Below, in pieces: positions 46,487 through 58,100 of a stretch of DNA of 64,000 nucleotides. Source of the stretch: Botryosphaeria dothidea (Eukaryota > Ascomycota > Dothideomycetes > Botryosphaeriales > Botryosphaeriaceae). The translations under genes were made by a program, and so were the position numbers. The stretch's first letter is position 1. Every line of letters starts with the position of its first letter. Under the pieces are notes generated by a model. The model was not told the DNA's origin. It ran no database searches and saw nothing but the letters and a program-made list of their open reading frames with translations. The stretch is taken from positions 2,666,001 to 2,730,000 of the forward strand of contig WWBZ02000022.1 of the NCBI GenBank assembly GCA_011503125.2. The letters run 5' to 3'.

Positions 46487-48196
46487 CTAGTCATCGTAAT
46501 ACTCCTCCACTCCTTCATCCTCAATCTCGCCACAGCCCTTAATGTCCTCCTCGTCTTGGCGATTCCCCTGCGTTCGGCCGAGCTCAGCTCTCAACACATC
46601 ATCCGCCACGTCAGAAGCGACGGCAGCCTCTCCGTCGTCCTCTTCGTCGGTAGCATTCACGGGTAGCTGCTCTGTGCCGAAGAAAGCCTGTACATCGTCG
46701 ATGTCTCCTACCCTCCGTGCGGCGGCCAGAAAAGTGGTGCGTCGGTACCAGCCCTTCTCGGGCGAGCCCCAAAAGCGGCGGTGGGCGAGGGTCTTCAGGG
46801 CATCGGCTGGCAGGCCGATGCAGGCGTGACGCTGGCGGCGGAGCAGTGCCATGCAGAAGGCCCAGTATAGATAGCGTAGGCGTGGGCGGTGCTCGGGATT
46901 AGGGTGTTTGAACTCGAGCAGACGGCCGTCGAGGTCGGCATAGCGTAGGCTGCCGCAGACTTGCATGTTGGCCCACGCCGACGTGGTTAGAGAGGCGTCG
47001 AGGACCTTAACGATGAGGGCGGACGAGGACGAGTTGGCGACGTCAGCGGGTACGACGGTAATCTGTGCCTTGTCGAACAGCTCCTCTAGGCGCTCCTCCA
47101 TGGGGATGCAGTTGCGCACGTCGTACAGGTGGCCATGGGTGGTGTCGTGCACCTCGTCGCCGAAGATGTAACGGGCGTTTAGCTCGCCCAGCGCATTCCG
47201 CACGATGTGTGCCATATGGATGCGGTTCGCTGGGTGATATTCGCGGGTAATGGCACACCACTGGTAAGTCTTATTAGCGGGCGCGGTGATGGCGTAGAAG
47301 TCGGCGCATCTGCGCGTCCAGTCGCTATGGAGGGCGCTACGCTGCTGGGCGTTAGTACGGAAGATTATCTGGGCAGCAGCGGGCGAGTTGCCATAGCTCT
47401 GGAGCCAGCTATCGATAAGCTGGTCATCCTCGAGGCGGCGGCTGGCCTGAGCAGTAACTTCGTCGATAGCGTGACCGACTATAGCGTTTTTATTAGCCTT
47501 GTACCTATGCTTCTCCAGCAGCGCCAGCTGCGTATAACCCTCGATCTTGGCCAGCTGTGCCTCGTAACGCGACCGGTCTGGCCTCTTCTCCGCCGACTCC
47601 AAGGAACGTAGCCAGTGCTGCCTCGCCATGTTTAGCTGGCTTAGCTGATTATCAATCAGTTCCACCTGCCCGGAAATGCGGCGACGCATACGCTCGGCCA
47701 TCTTACTCTCGTACTTGGCCTGGACTGCGCCAAAATGCTTCCGGTCCGTGGCCGCCTGTGTCTGAGAATTCTCTATCGGCGACTCTTGCGATGACGCGTG
47801 CTGCTGGATCATCTGGATCTCCTCACTGCGCAGGTGTTGGAGATTGGTATTAAGCTCGAGCATGAATTTCCAATTGTTGTCATTAATGGGTAGCTGGAAG
47901 GCGTACGGATCGTAGCCGTGCTCTCCTGGGCGCTGAATAAAGTTGACTTTAGCATGTTTTCCGTAGCGTTGCGACTGAGGCGTGGATGGCGGATCCATAA
48001 TTAACGATGAATACTTACTAGAAGGAGAAGCTCGATGTTGATCATAATGAACTTCGTTGTCCGTTTTAAAGGTAGTGTTATTATATTTGCGCTTATTACG
48101 AGAGGCTGCAGGTGAAGACGGTTTCCAAAGTGTGCATTGCCGGTGGTGGACAAAGAAGTTAGAGCAGAAGGGCGGCTTTATACCTGCGCATAGCAT
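46487..48196 (-). CDS. Fungal HNH-endonuclease-domain protein
   Basis: An intact ORF of 569 residues from the ATG at 48196; an internal Met67 (MDPPSTPQSQ, 47998) is an alternative start. Residues about 150-260 form a charged coiled coil. An HNH-type domain follows at 314-382: CAITREYHPANRIHMAHIV gives the first His pair, LYDVRNCIPM the Asn, and LEELFDKAQITVVP the final helix/strand. The third His expected at the start of that helix is replaced by acidic residues, so activity is uncertain. Conserved SLRYADLDGRLLEFKHPNPEHRPR, LRYLYWAFCMALLRRQR and FWGSPEKGWYRRT blocks and an acidic tail complete it. Intact while its surroundings are decayed, it lies inside the split membrane-protein gene. A mobile-element-associated or selfish nuclease is inferred, not shown. 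Confidence 0.75.
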   Translation of the reverse strand: MLCAGIKPPFCSNFFVHHRQCTLWKPSSPAASRNKRKYNNTTFKTDNEVHYDQHRASPSSKYSSLIMDPPSTPQSQRYGKHAKVNFIQRPGEHGYDPYAFQLPINDNNWKFMLELNTNLQHLRSEEIQMIQQHASSQESPIENSQTQAATDRKHFGAVQAKYESKMAERMRRRISGQVELIDNQLSQLNMARQHWLRSLESAEKRPDRSRYEAQLAKIEGYTQLALLEKHRYKANKNAIVGHAIDEVTAQASRRLEDDQLIDSWLQSYGNSPAAAQIIFRTNAQQRSALHSDWTRRCADFYAITAPANKTYQWCAITREYHPANRIHMAHIVRNALGELNARYIFGDEVHDTTHGHLYDVRNCIPMEERLEELFDKAQITVVPADVANSSSSALIVKVLDASLTTSAWANMQVCGSLRYADLDGRLLEFKHPNPEHRPRLRYLYWAFCMALLRRQRHACIGLPADALKTLAHRRFWGSPEKGWYRRTTFLAAARRVGDIDDVQAFFGTEQLPVNATDEEDDGEAAVASDVADDVLRAELGRTQGNRQDEEDIKGCGEIEDEGVEEYYDD

Positions 48197-48739
48197 GGAT
48201 CGTGCACTAACACCGACTAAACACCATGGCGGATTAATCTAATGACGTATGAGTCTTGTGTTAGCGGAGCCCTTTTAGGATTCTAATAGCCTTAGTCTAG
48301 TATGCACAGGACAAGCATAGCGAACTCCTTCACAGCTATTTTAAGAGACTAGGAACAAGGAGATGGAATTCGACGCCCAGTACCCAACGGAAAGCTACAA
48401 AGAAGCAGCATAGACACCCGTCAGCTAGAAATCCATATTCGAAGCAGTGCCCAAACCAATGCCCTGGGACTTTTTGAGCCAGTTAAGTGACTCATTATGT
48501 TTCTTTCTTCGCATATGACACCATGACAAACACTACAAAAGCCATGAGATGAGATTTCGTGAGAGAGGCATAACGTTTCAGAGTTGTAGATGGAAAAGGG
48601 ACGTTCCTCGCCTAAACAACCCCCCCCCGCGGGGCGTCTCCCTTAGCATAGCTCTTATTACCTGGCTCACATCCCCTCGGAGAGCAGTTAGATGGCAGGC
48701 TTTCCGAGTTCCACGCGACACGCTTCATGGCCTTAATAT

Positions 48740-48890
48740 TTATCATAATTAGCTTCGTTGTCCGCCACGATACAAGCGTTATTGAATTTGCGCTCGGTGC
48801 AAGTAACCGCAGGTCAAGATTGTTTCCAAAGTGTGCGTTGCCGCTCGTAGACAAAGAAGTTGAAGCAGAGGCACGGCTTTGTCCACAGCT
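48740..48890 (-). pseudogene. Relic of a second copy of the HNH gene's 5' end
   Basis: This stretch repeats 48039-48185 in the same orientation, offset about 701 bp and roughly 75% identical by eye. On the minus strand it reads NFFVYERQRTLWK...RKFNN...DNEANYD, against NFFVHHRQCTLWK...RKYNN...DNEVHYD at residues 14-52 of the HNH ORF. A stop interrupts it and no downstream part is present. It shows the N-terminal 50 codons were coding in an ancestor, which favours the longer start of the intact copy. Confidence 0.6.
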
Positions 48891-50301
48891 CTAGCTAAGC
48901 GTGATTGGAGGTGAGCACGCCACTTTTGGGGCGCGTGCAGTCGCGCGCGCCAAGGATAGATCGGAGTGGATCATGGTCGCGAAGGATGGCGCCCCCGGCG
49001 CCGTGTGCGACCAATCGCGGGGAGCAGCGCCGAGGACAACCGTTGCAGGAGATGGCAATAAAATGATCCGGAACCGGAAATGATTATCCCAGGACACACA
49101 CTTATATACGTAAACTTCGTTGGATATTGGCATCGATACTGTAGATCGGGTCTCTCATCTATCGCATATCATGCTAATTTTTCATAGCACTTTTCTGGCT
49201 GTAATTGTCATTCTTGGCTTACTCGGATATGCTGCAAACACATTACAATGCTACTTCAATCGTGGAAGCATCACATCTCTCTGGGGGTTCGGATTTGGCA
49301 TAATCACGCCTTACACTCTCATAAGTGGCTGGGCGATTCCAACCAGAGGCGATGCCGCGGTAGTTGCGACAGTTCTTATAGCCAACTTGCCGCAGCTGCT
49401 TCTGTCATTCCTTTACCTCACTTTGAACAGCTTGTTCACCTCCATGGCACTGTCAGCTGAATGGGCCCGTTTCGCACATCAGCGGCGTGCACTTCGGGTC
49501 TCGTTTCCTCTGGGCGACCAACGGTCGACGTACTTTCTCCAGCTCCCCTACCATCTAAGCATTCCACTGCTCGCATTCTCCGCCTTGCTGCATTGGCTGG
49601 TGTCTCAGAGTATCTTCATCGCCCAGGTGAATGATATATCTCCTAGCAAAGAATATTTGAACCCTGCAGAGCTCAGTGATGGGGACGTTATCACTACATG
49701 CGCGTACTCTCCAATGGTTATAATTCTGACTTGCTTCGCAATCGTTCTTCTGTTTACGTCTGCCCTCCTCCTCGGCAGAAAACGATTGGTACCCGGGATA
49801 CCGCTTGCGGCCAGCGCTAGCATGACCATATCAGCTGCGTGTCATGCCCCTGAAGGAACTTCAAGTCTACTACCAGTGAAGTGGGGAGAAATTCCTGTAT
49901 TCGAGGAAAATGGGGAGGAGTTTGGTGTCAGGCATTGCTCTTTTTTCAAATGGAAATGTTGGGTTCCCCGTGCAAGGAATGCTTTATGCCTGAATTGGAG
50001 GATCGATGTACCAGACTTCTCTTGCTTACTCGGTTTGACTTATGTACTAGATGGTTTGGTTGTATTGGGAGTTCTTGGTATATTTGATTTATTTGCTGAA
50101 TGAGCCGTTCCAATGGAATAACATATTAATTTGACTTAAACTGTTATAACGCAACTGATATCATACTCAACCATCCCTTCAGGCCGCAATGAGTTGAGTT
50201 ACGGACGATTAATTTCGCCTCGCACTACGCGCGGCATCCCTATGAATCTGGCCAACCACTCCAGAAGCTCCAATATCCATACCAGCCCCTGATTTCTCTG
50301 A

Positions 50302-52209
50302 TTATTTCTCATCCACTACGCCAATGGTCACATCAATCTCCTTCAGCCTCATAATGTCAATTTCCCGCCGCGGCCGTAGCGGCGGCAAATTCTCCTTCCC
50401 AATACTCGCGCCCATCCGCGCGAAGGCAACCGCATCCAGCGCCGTTGTCCACGTCGGCACTCTCGAGACGTACCAGACCACGTAAACCAGGCCAGCAATC
50501 TACAAGAATATCATGGCGCTGATGGCCACCATCCCCGCCATGCTTACGTTGGGCTTGATGATTGTGATCCCCGATGAGCGATATATCGACCGCGCATTCC
50601 CGCGGATGGTCAGGTCCACCGTCTACGTGAGCATGGCACGACTGGTGAAATAGAGGCTCGCCGTAGCACTACTCATGTATGATGGGGTATATTGATATCC
50701 CGCTACGACTTTAGGGTAGTATTCGCTAAAACTTCTGTCAGTTACCTTGCTGGATGACAGGTTGCGTGCGCACCTACTCTTCACCAGGTAGATCGGCAGC
50801 ATCAAAAGTGTTGTTGGTCCACTTTTCATTGAAGTTGTGGATGATTTTAGTCTTACTGGGCCATTCAACGAGCAAAGAGCCGGCCGTGTGTCCATTGAAG
50901 TGGTTTCCGGGCTCAAAATACCCTCCTGTTGTAGACGCTTGGCAGTGTAGCGTGGAATTTACTGCCTCATCCTTAGGCAGATGTGAATGCGGAGGGATGG
51001 AGACGTGGAGATACATCTCTTCCACAATATCCTGTCTGCTTCGTTTGAAGCCGAATCGCGTGGTGCCGTATTTGCCAGGGACGTAAACCGATATATCGAG
51101 ATCGTTCGGGAGCGATAGTTGGCTTGTGAAAGGCCTATTGTCCCTGCAAATTGCTCGAGGTTGGCCATGATCACATTCCACAGTTATTAAATCTAAGCGC
51201 TAAATGTCGGATAACCCCTGTTGTTGTTCCATTGGGCATTGCCGTCGTGTAAAACTCTCCAGGTCTTAGCGCCAGTGGTTGCGAATCGTCAACTGCCATT
51301 GGTGCTGGCCACAAGAACACATGTATCCCAGCGACACCTCTTTTCAGGACAGGTTGAATTTGGGATGTCATGACACGAAACAATAGTTATGCCGTCGAAT
51401 GAGACAATAACTTGCTGCAGGGGCTGTTGGATTGCACCTGGCGAGGAGATGAGCTTGTAATGCACTCCTCGATTGTGACACTCACCAATCAAGATCAACG
51501 CAGCACCCAGCCATGGAAACTGATTCCCGATACTGGATGAAGGGGATCTTGCTGCCCTCTACAGGACCAGCACTTCGGCCCAGGCTCTATCTGCAAGAGC
51601 AAAGACTTGTCTAACACTCCGAAACTTACCCTCTCTTCGTCTCTGTGTAAACACGACGGCAGCATGCGCTAAGAGAGCTCCAATCACCGGAACAGCTGCT
51701 ACCGTCGCCATCGAGTCTAGCACGCGGATGGTATTGACTCCGAAATATACGGAAGAAAGCTGCTCCTTAGAAAGAACCTTGGACTGGTTATGGTATGAGC
51801 GAGCCAGTGACGGTCTTCTGGAGAGTATGCATGTCAAAATCCAAGGACTGATCAAGATAAGACAGTAGAGAAGCAATAAACAGACTGCTCTCCGAGTGCT
51901 TGACTGTAACGAAAGGGGTGGAGTAGCCTCGACTTTCATCTCGGGTTCCGAGCACAGCGCCCTCTGAGAGTGCGTCTGAATTCCTCTAGATGCTCGAGAT
52001 GAATTATGGTTATCATGATGAGATATCGGACTTGAAGAGCGGAAAGAACTCTGACCGGTCATGATGACGGAAAGCTCGTTAGCGGATGCCGCAACATCAC
52101 CAGAGGTTGCTGAAGCTGCAGCATAGTCACTTGAGCATGATGGGAAACCGCTCTTATGAATTCGAGTGAAACATTCAAACCTGGACAGGAATTTGTGTAT
52201 TGACATCAT
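50302..52209 (-). pseudogene. Broken fungal membrane protein with ADRAW motif
   Basis: Begins MMSIHKFLSRFECF at about 52209. A Ser-rich region and a hydrophobic segment (AVCLLLLYCLILISPWILTC) lead to RVLDSMATVAAVPVIGALLAHAAVVF, then RQVFALADRAWAEVLVL, features of a fungal multi-pass membrane family. An in-frame TAG (51561-51559) follows, then LGAALILIG, a 48-nt intron (51485-51438) and AIQQPLQQVIV. A luminal-type segment continues to 50774 in a shifted frame. The C-terminal helices and tail (RVPTWTTALDAVAFARMGASI...IDVTIG) are in frame with TAG codons at 50625-50623 and 50502-50500 and end at a TAA at 50304-50302. All three internal stops are TAG, as expected from CpA/TpG-to-TpA changes at Trp or Gln codons. 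Confidence 0.75.
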
Positions 52210-52221
52210 ATTACTGTTCAA

Positions 52222-55170
52222 TACGAATCATCAGGTGTTGCTTGAGGGTCAAAACGTGCTGCGAGGCCTTGGTAGATCTTGCGAAATACAGATCCGGTAA
52301 TAGGAATCGACTACTATCCAAAAGCGAGAAGAGCATCTGATATGACGGCTCTGTCTGCACTCTTGTGCTGTGTGTCCGCATTTGACATTGGAAAAGCTGT
52401 CCTGGCCTTTTCTTAGGATCCCTGATGCGTTCCAATGGTTCTTACGGTGGTGATCAGGTGGCACTGCGCAAGTAATACAAGATGGTTACATTGTGTAGTA
52501 CAGCAATGCTGTTGTCTTAGTTCGCAATTCTCAAAGAATTTCGTCCTCCACTTCGTTTCAGCCAGATCGAAGATCGGCTGGGCAGGGCAGCTTGTTTCTC
52601 CAGATCGACCATCGCGACCGTGAAGACGCCGGCGGTGAGCTCGAGGAGGGGCGAGCAGTGGGTCTCCGTGAAACTGCGGGGGAAAGGGACACGTTTGTCA
52701 GCGCCTCGGTGCCGAGCCTGATCGCTTGACTCAGCGAACAGAGATTGACGAGAAGCTCATCTCAGGAATTGCCCAGAAAAGAGTTGCGCCGCATATGAGG
52801 GTCATTTCCGAGATGAAGAAGCTGAGTTAGTGTTGCCTCTTGATAAGGTGCATGCAGGTACGAGAACTCTGAGTGAATAGGCTATAGAGTGTGGAGATCT
52901 GTGGAGAGATTTGGACGGCCTTGCTGGTGGTATGATTGGGCAGAGACGCTTACGGGATACCCGGCATCCTTAACGCACGGTCGATAAGGGCTGTTGATCG
53001 CGGTTGTGGCTTACCATCGCGCTGGTCAGGCCATTTGAACCATGAGCGATGGTATTAGTGCTGCCTGCGATTCGATGCGTTGTAAGCAAAAGACGCCAGT
53101 TTCGGCGCCGGTGTGGCTATATTCAGAAAATGTAGTGCTGGCGGAGCTTAAACTCTGGGGTTGTCCGAGGGTAACGGCCCATTAGGTCTGGAACGCGGTA
53201 TGCGGCGTCTTTTTTGGCCAAGTCGCCCAGATGCTCTTGCAATGTGGGTGTCGTGGCTCTCCTGAGGCGTTGGTGTTGCGTTGGTCCGCGCTTGATTCGT
53301 GAAGGTTTCGCACTCGGTGGAATTCGCGGTGCTAAGTGGATCATGCAGGGTTCGGTATTTGTGAGGAGCATTAGTCAGGGGCTCTGGTCCGGTACTCGAG
53401 ATTGAAAAATGGCAAAGAGATATGGGGTAGGGTATGAGTCGAGAACCGCCTCGATTGGGAAGCGACGGTCAAAATCAATGACTTGTGGAATGAGAAGAAA
53501 GGCACTAGGTACATCTGGGTCCGGTATCAGCTGACTGCATCTTATCGAAAATCTCCGCAGTATCCGTCCTCTCGTACAGTGCGTACTCATGGACAGCGGG
53601 AATGTATTTCGCAGTGTCCCTCTATCGCTCTGACGAGGCCTTAGTGCGACAACGCCAAACAACCCATGGCATGTGAAACTCAAGTGCGTTGGCAAGAACT
53701 CCTCATCTCGACGCCACATCAGGGGCAAGATCTACTAGTGGTACTTGAAGAGCTCCCGTTGGGCGAGAGCGGGCATGAACATTCGGATATCCGCGGCTGA
53801 TCTGCACATGGACCTGCCCGAGGAACATACCGCCCCCTCCCCTTGAAGATGTTCACGACTCGTCCACATGAAACTCACCAATGCTTCTCTGTCACGCCAT
53901 CGGATAACGGTCGTAGTCAGTCACCAGCACTCCGCATATCTCGCGTCCATCTCAATATTGAAATGCGGCATATAGTTGATCAGCGCACATTCCGAAGTAC
54001 GGAGACCGTGCAGGCGTGTGAAGATGCAGGGGCTCAGATCGTTTGGCCAATACTGTCGTACCAACCCTGTTGACCTGGGTGGACGGACAGAGTAAGAGCC
54101 TCGGGCCATATACTCCAACCCAGCCCAGAGGAACCTTTCTCGGAAGCACGCAGGACCGACTCCCCCGTTAAAAAGGCCCTCCGACGACGTCCTCGGGCTC
54201 AATTTACAGTACTTGGCCGAGGATACTAACAACGAATTGACTGATCACCAAATTGACGAGAAATTCGGTGAGGTTGATGTGCTTCGGAGCGCTCATACTA
54301 CGAATTTCCTCGGATTGGACTAGGCCATCTGCGACTATGGGCAACATGGTGGTGACTTCGGTCTTAAAATGAGTCTGTTTTGAAACTTAATTGATTAGTA
54401 TGAAGAAAAGCTGGTTCGTTTACCTTCATGGACGAGTTGTGCAAGAGCTGTCAGGCACATCTAATGTAATGTTCGGACGAACAACAGTTCAAGAGACTGT
54501 CATTTCAACAGTTTTGGACTTCTTGATCCTTGGTAGCACAAATGCTTCCTTAGAGGGGAATGGCAGAGAGGAAGTGACTATTCTGGCGATGATTTGCTTC
54601 TAAATTTGGTATCTGCTCCTTACCAAGTCAAAACTTTCCGAGCTATAGAAAGCCGTTTGCAAGAAAGAGAAATCCTCCTGAGAGGATATCATGAAGCTCA
54701 TGGTTGGAAGATCCTCTTGTGGTTGACCAAAAAGTCGGATAAGGTTGCTTGGAAGTCTGGCTGGGAGGCTTCAGACAAATCTTCTCGCATGCCTCGAATC
54801 GCGGTAGTTTGTGGCCTGAACTGATCATATTTCTATTACGGAGTATTTTAATCATTTTGCATAGCTAAGAGTCTCAACACGAACGCGAGTCTAAGGATGC
54901 CCGGGCATCCTGTCTTTCTGGTGTTGAGAAGAAACGTTTTTGTCCACCGCATACGTACCCATGCAGAGGCGCATACAAAGTGAAGATCTTGCTTTGGGTT
55001 GAATTGACAAAGCATTGCAGGGAACACGCGTCTATCGCGTCGTAAGTCCTCCGGGCCATCGAAATGTCCCGTATTCTTCTCTCCGCAGTAAAGTTGCATC
55101 TTCCCACCTTCCTAACACATTCGCACAACCAGGAAAAATAGCGGAGGACAAGGCGCGGCATTCATATCTG
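52222..55170. other. Gene-poor stretch, no gene supported
   Basis: Only short ORFs without splice continuity or motifs. A plus-strand piece at 54600-54824 (YHEAHGWKILLWL) has protein-like text but no start context or partner exon. Confidence 0.4.
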
Positions 55171-58100
55171 CTAAAATATGTCGTACGATTTTAATTCGCT
55201 TGCGCTCATAGCCGTGTCTTGGTGGTGCTCGGCAAGCAGCGGCAACTTGGGAGTAAACCTGAAGCACCCAAAACAAAGCGTCCTCTCCTTCGCTTCCACA
55301 ACAGGTCTCTTTACTAGTATTCTTACTTTGACCTCACACAGCGACCTTTGCGCGTCATGCCCAATACTAAGCAGTGAAACCCTGCCTTTTGCAGGAAATG
55401 AGGCCCAGCGGATAAGGCATCATCGTCGGCTGGCGGATATCCAGCATAGCTTCGAAGCTTCTTCGAGAAGGTGAGGCTCCATAGCTTCATGCAACTGCTA
55501 ACGTCCGAGCGCTCTGCCTTACCACTCTTCCGACGTTCTCTTCCGTCGCCGCTATTACACATCAATCCTGAGAGAAATTCAATCTTCTCCGCGTAACCCA
55601 TTCGGTGACCTCTTGAGGACGCCGATGTCGGGATGCTATCCCGGTGGGGTATGGAAGCTTGTGCAACACCATTCTCCCACCGAGGTACCGTCCCGCCCCC
55701 CGCATCCGAAATCCGAACGAGTACGTATAGATACATCCCGTCGGACGGGAAGCATGAACAAGTTTACTCGAATCCCGCGGGGACCGAGAAAGCCCGACGA
55801 CCAACCCGCAGAATGCCGGCACCCCCGACAACTCACTTTGATTTCTTGCTCACCCAGAGCCTGCGCCCCGGGAGAACAAGGGCGGGAAGTTTAGTCGACC
55901 TGCCCGCTGGAACGTTTTGGCAGGGGGGTGACAGCAGGCAGCGGCTCGGACAGGCCGCTCGCTCTCTCTTTCAACCCGCGACGCGCGTTTCGTCTGCCCT
56001 ACGGGCGCTACCAGCAGTCTCAGAGCGACGGGGAACTGGGGATTGCCGCGCAACGCTGCCATGCGTGACGTACGACGTGCCACAACACCGGAAAGCATGA
56101 CGGGCGGTAAAAATAGCCAGAAGTCAGAAGGGAAGCAAGAGCCTACCCGATTCGGCACCCCTGCGCGTGCCTGCGATGCTGGCGCATCCCCGTCTCGAGA
56201 AGGCTCGAGTCTTGCGTGTACCCGGGGAGGCATCGATCGTTTGTGTGCAGGTAGCACGACAGCCGCCCAGGAACCAGCGCCGCAGCGCCCAGAAGCCAAG
56301 CAATGCGACTGCATAAGCTTCTCTTCGTCTGGCAGCTGTCATCTCGCCTAGCCCCGTCACAGCACATCGAAAAGAACCAAGGCATTAGGGTTTGATTGGC
56401 ACCCATGCTATCCAAAATCATCATGGCATTGTTCGCAAGTCTCAGAGATCATCGAAGATAACATCAACCCGCGTATCGTCCAATAAAGTCTGCCTCGACG
56501 CCGGAACGAAAAAAAAAAAAATAAACACTTCGGTCTTCTCAATGTCTGGTTGCTTACTGTTTCGCAAAGATAGGCACCGGAGCAACACGATTGGTCAAGA
56601 ACGCGAAGTTCGGGTTGATGGCGAGTCTAAATTCAATAGGCACAGACAATCCCCCGTCGGAGTCCGGAATCGCTGATGACCGTCGAAATCGTTCCCCGGG
56701 ATTTGCGTCGTCAGCCCAAAAGGAAAAGAAATGAAGAAAAGAAAAGCAAAGCAAAGCAAAGCAAATAGGAAAAAAAGGCATAGTACCCAGGAACCAGATC
56801 GGACGGATGGTTAGAAGCTTGACCGTAGTTGGCCAGCCCTGCGAAATTTTGTAGAAATTGGGTGCCGCAGCTGCATGAGCGCACGGAGCACGCCGATGGT
56901 GTTCTGTGCCTGGCGTGCAGACGGACAGACGAGCCAAAGGAAACAAGGAATCGTGGCTTTGCTTTTTTCCCCCTTCTTCGACCTTCTCCTTCAGTGCTGG
57001 TGCCTGGCACGGTGCGCGTACCTGGCAGAGCTGGTTCACGGTGGAGCCCCGTACCTGAGCGCGCTGGGATGGCGCGTATGGCGTCGCTAGTGCGGCCCTG
57101 CGGTGGCTGAGCGAGGCGGCTGTCAAGTTTCACCCCAGCAGCCATCACCAGCCTGACATCATGGTCGACATCTCATTTCCACGGAACGGGGTTAGCGTTC
57201 AGCTCTAGAACTCGCGCCGCTGTACGGATTCGATTCTTCGTGATTCGGAATGAGCGAAGAGAATCGAAAGGAGCAAAAGGAAAGGAGATCGACGTGACGC
57301 GCACTGACCGCATCGCATCTCCTTCGCTACCTTATTCGGAGCGCCGTTTTCTCGATCGTCCCTCGCGCCGTCTGTCTTCCGGCGCCGTCGTTGCCGGCGT
57401 CATCCTTGCTACGAGCCTTACGAGACAGTCTTGGAGCAATGACGCTGGGCGGTGAGCAGAACCTTCTTTCGCGCGGCCGGCCGTCCGTGTGTCGTCTTCG
57501 AGAAAGGTCTTTCTGTTGACGCGTTGTCTGAGCGCTGTGCCCGCAGCGCCTATGCCTGCTGTTGGCGTATCATCCGCTGGAGGACGGCAAGTATACACGC
57601 CCGGCACTTCGACGAGGATGGCTCGAAGTCACGAAAGGTACGAAAAACAGCCCCATCCCTCCCAACGCGCTGCGGATCCGTCGCAGCAGCAACGCTGTCG
57701 CTCGGACTCGAGTAATCAATCGCAGTCAACACGCAAGGCGCGTCTCGAGACGCGTTTCAAGGCAACGGGGCGACGCGTTTCGCCCAGCCTCCAATATTGT
57801 TTACTGCGCATTTTTTGCCCTCGTAGGATGGATTGAGTTTCTCCAGTCCCGACCTCCTCTTGGGCGTCTGTTGAGCCAAAGCGTGGTGAGTGAAGGCCAC
57901 CACGCTTCTCCCTTCGGCTTTGCGCGCATCACGTACTCGGCCTCATCTCTCGCGCCACCAAGTAGCACAGTACCGTGACAGCATCAGCACGGCCGAGCCC
58001 TGGACCCTGGTGTAATGAGGGACAACAAAGAGGCTCTCCCGCCGCCAACGCGGTGTGCCGGTGCGGGCTAGCACAGCGGCCGCAATGTTAGTTAAGCTGC

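Larger units (their letters stand above)
44977..49076. mobile_element. Foreign insertion carrying an HNH-nuclease ORF
   Basis: This DNA separates the two halves of the DUF6536-type gene. It holds a decayed plus-strand coding relic (about 45130-46000), an intact minus-strand HNH ORF (46487-48196) and a second, degraded copy of that ORF's 5' end (48740-48890). An 8-bp sequence GAAATGAT occurs at 44969-44976 and 49077-49084, close to where the host homology stops on each side. It could be the target duplication, but 50-60 bp after it do not read as host protein, so the ends are tentative. No terminal inverted repeats were seen. It might be several nested events. Confidence 0.5.
43208..50103 (+). 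pseudogene. DUF6536-type membrane protein gene split by a solo LTR and a ~4.1-kb insertion
   Basis: The 5' part starts at 43208 (MDSSISLLPVTPQHG) and is interrupted after HDFKD by the LTR at 43365-43520. It resumes at 43526 and reads GWKLGTTGAALLTAVILIINI, then VLIHLAINVASTLLLGVSSYRMQ. A 54-nt intron (44040-44093) leads to a Cys-rich luminal segment. Near 44680 the frame slips by one base, and YCLSEKVSKQCNLNV plus NPLVTIGDAAASLIEYPD follow in another frame, ending near 44970. The 3' part reappears at about 49140-50103 with NLPQLLLSFLYLTLNSLFTSMALSAEW, RVSFPLGDQRSTYFLQLPY, LLHWLVSQSIF, AACHAP and LPVKWGE, the conserved second half of this fungal multi-pass family. Two halves of one family in the right order and strand, 4 kb apart, indicate interruption rather than two genes. 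Role unknown; the breaks are described only. Confidence 0.85.

Noticed and set aside
53375..54232. Minus-strand ORFs of 103-117 residues
   Set aside because: No recognisable domain, no consistent start or splice signals, and comparable ORFs are expected by chance.
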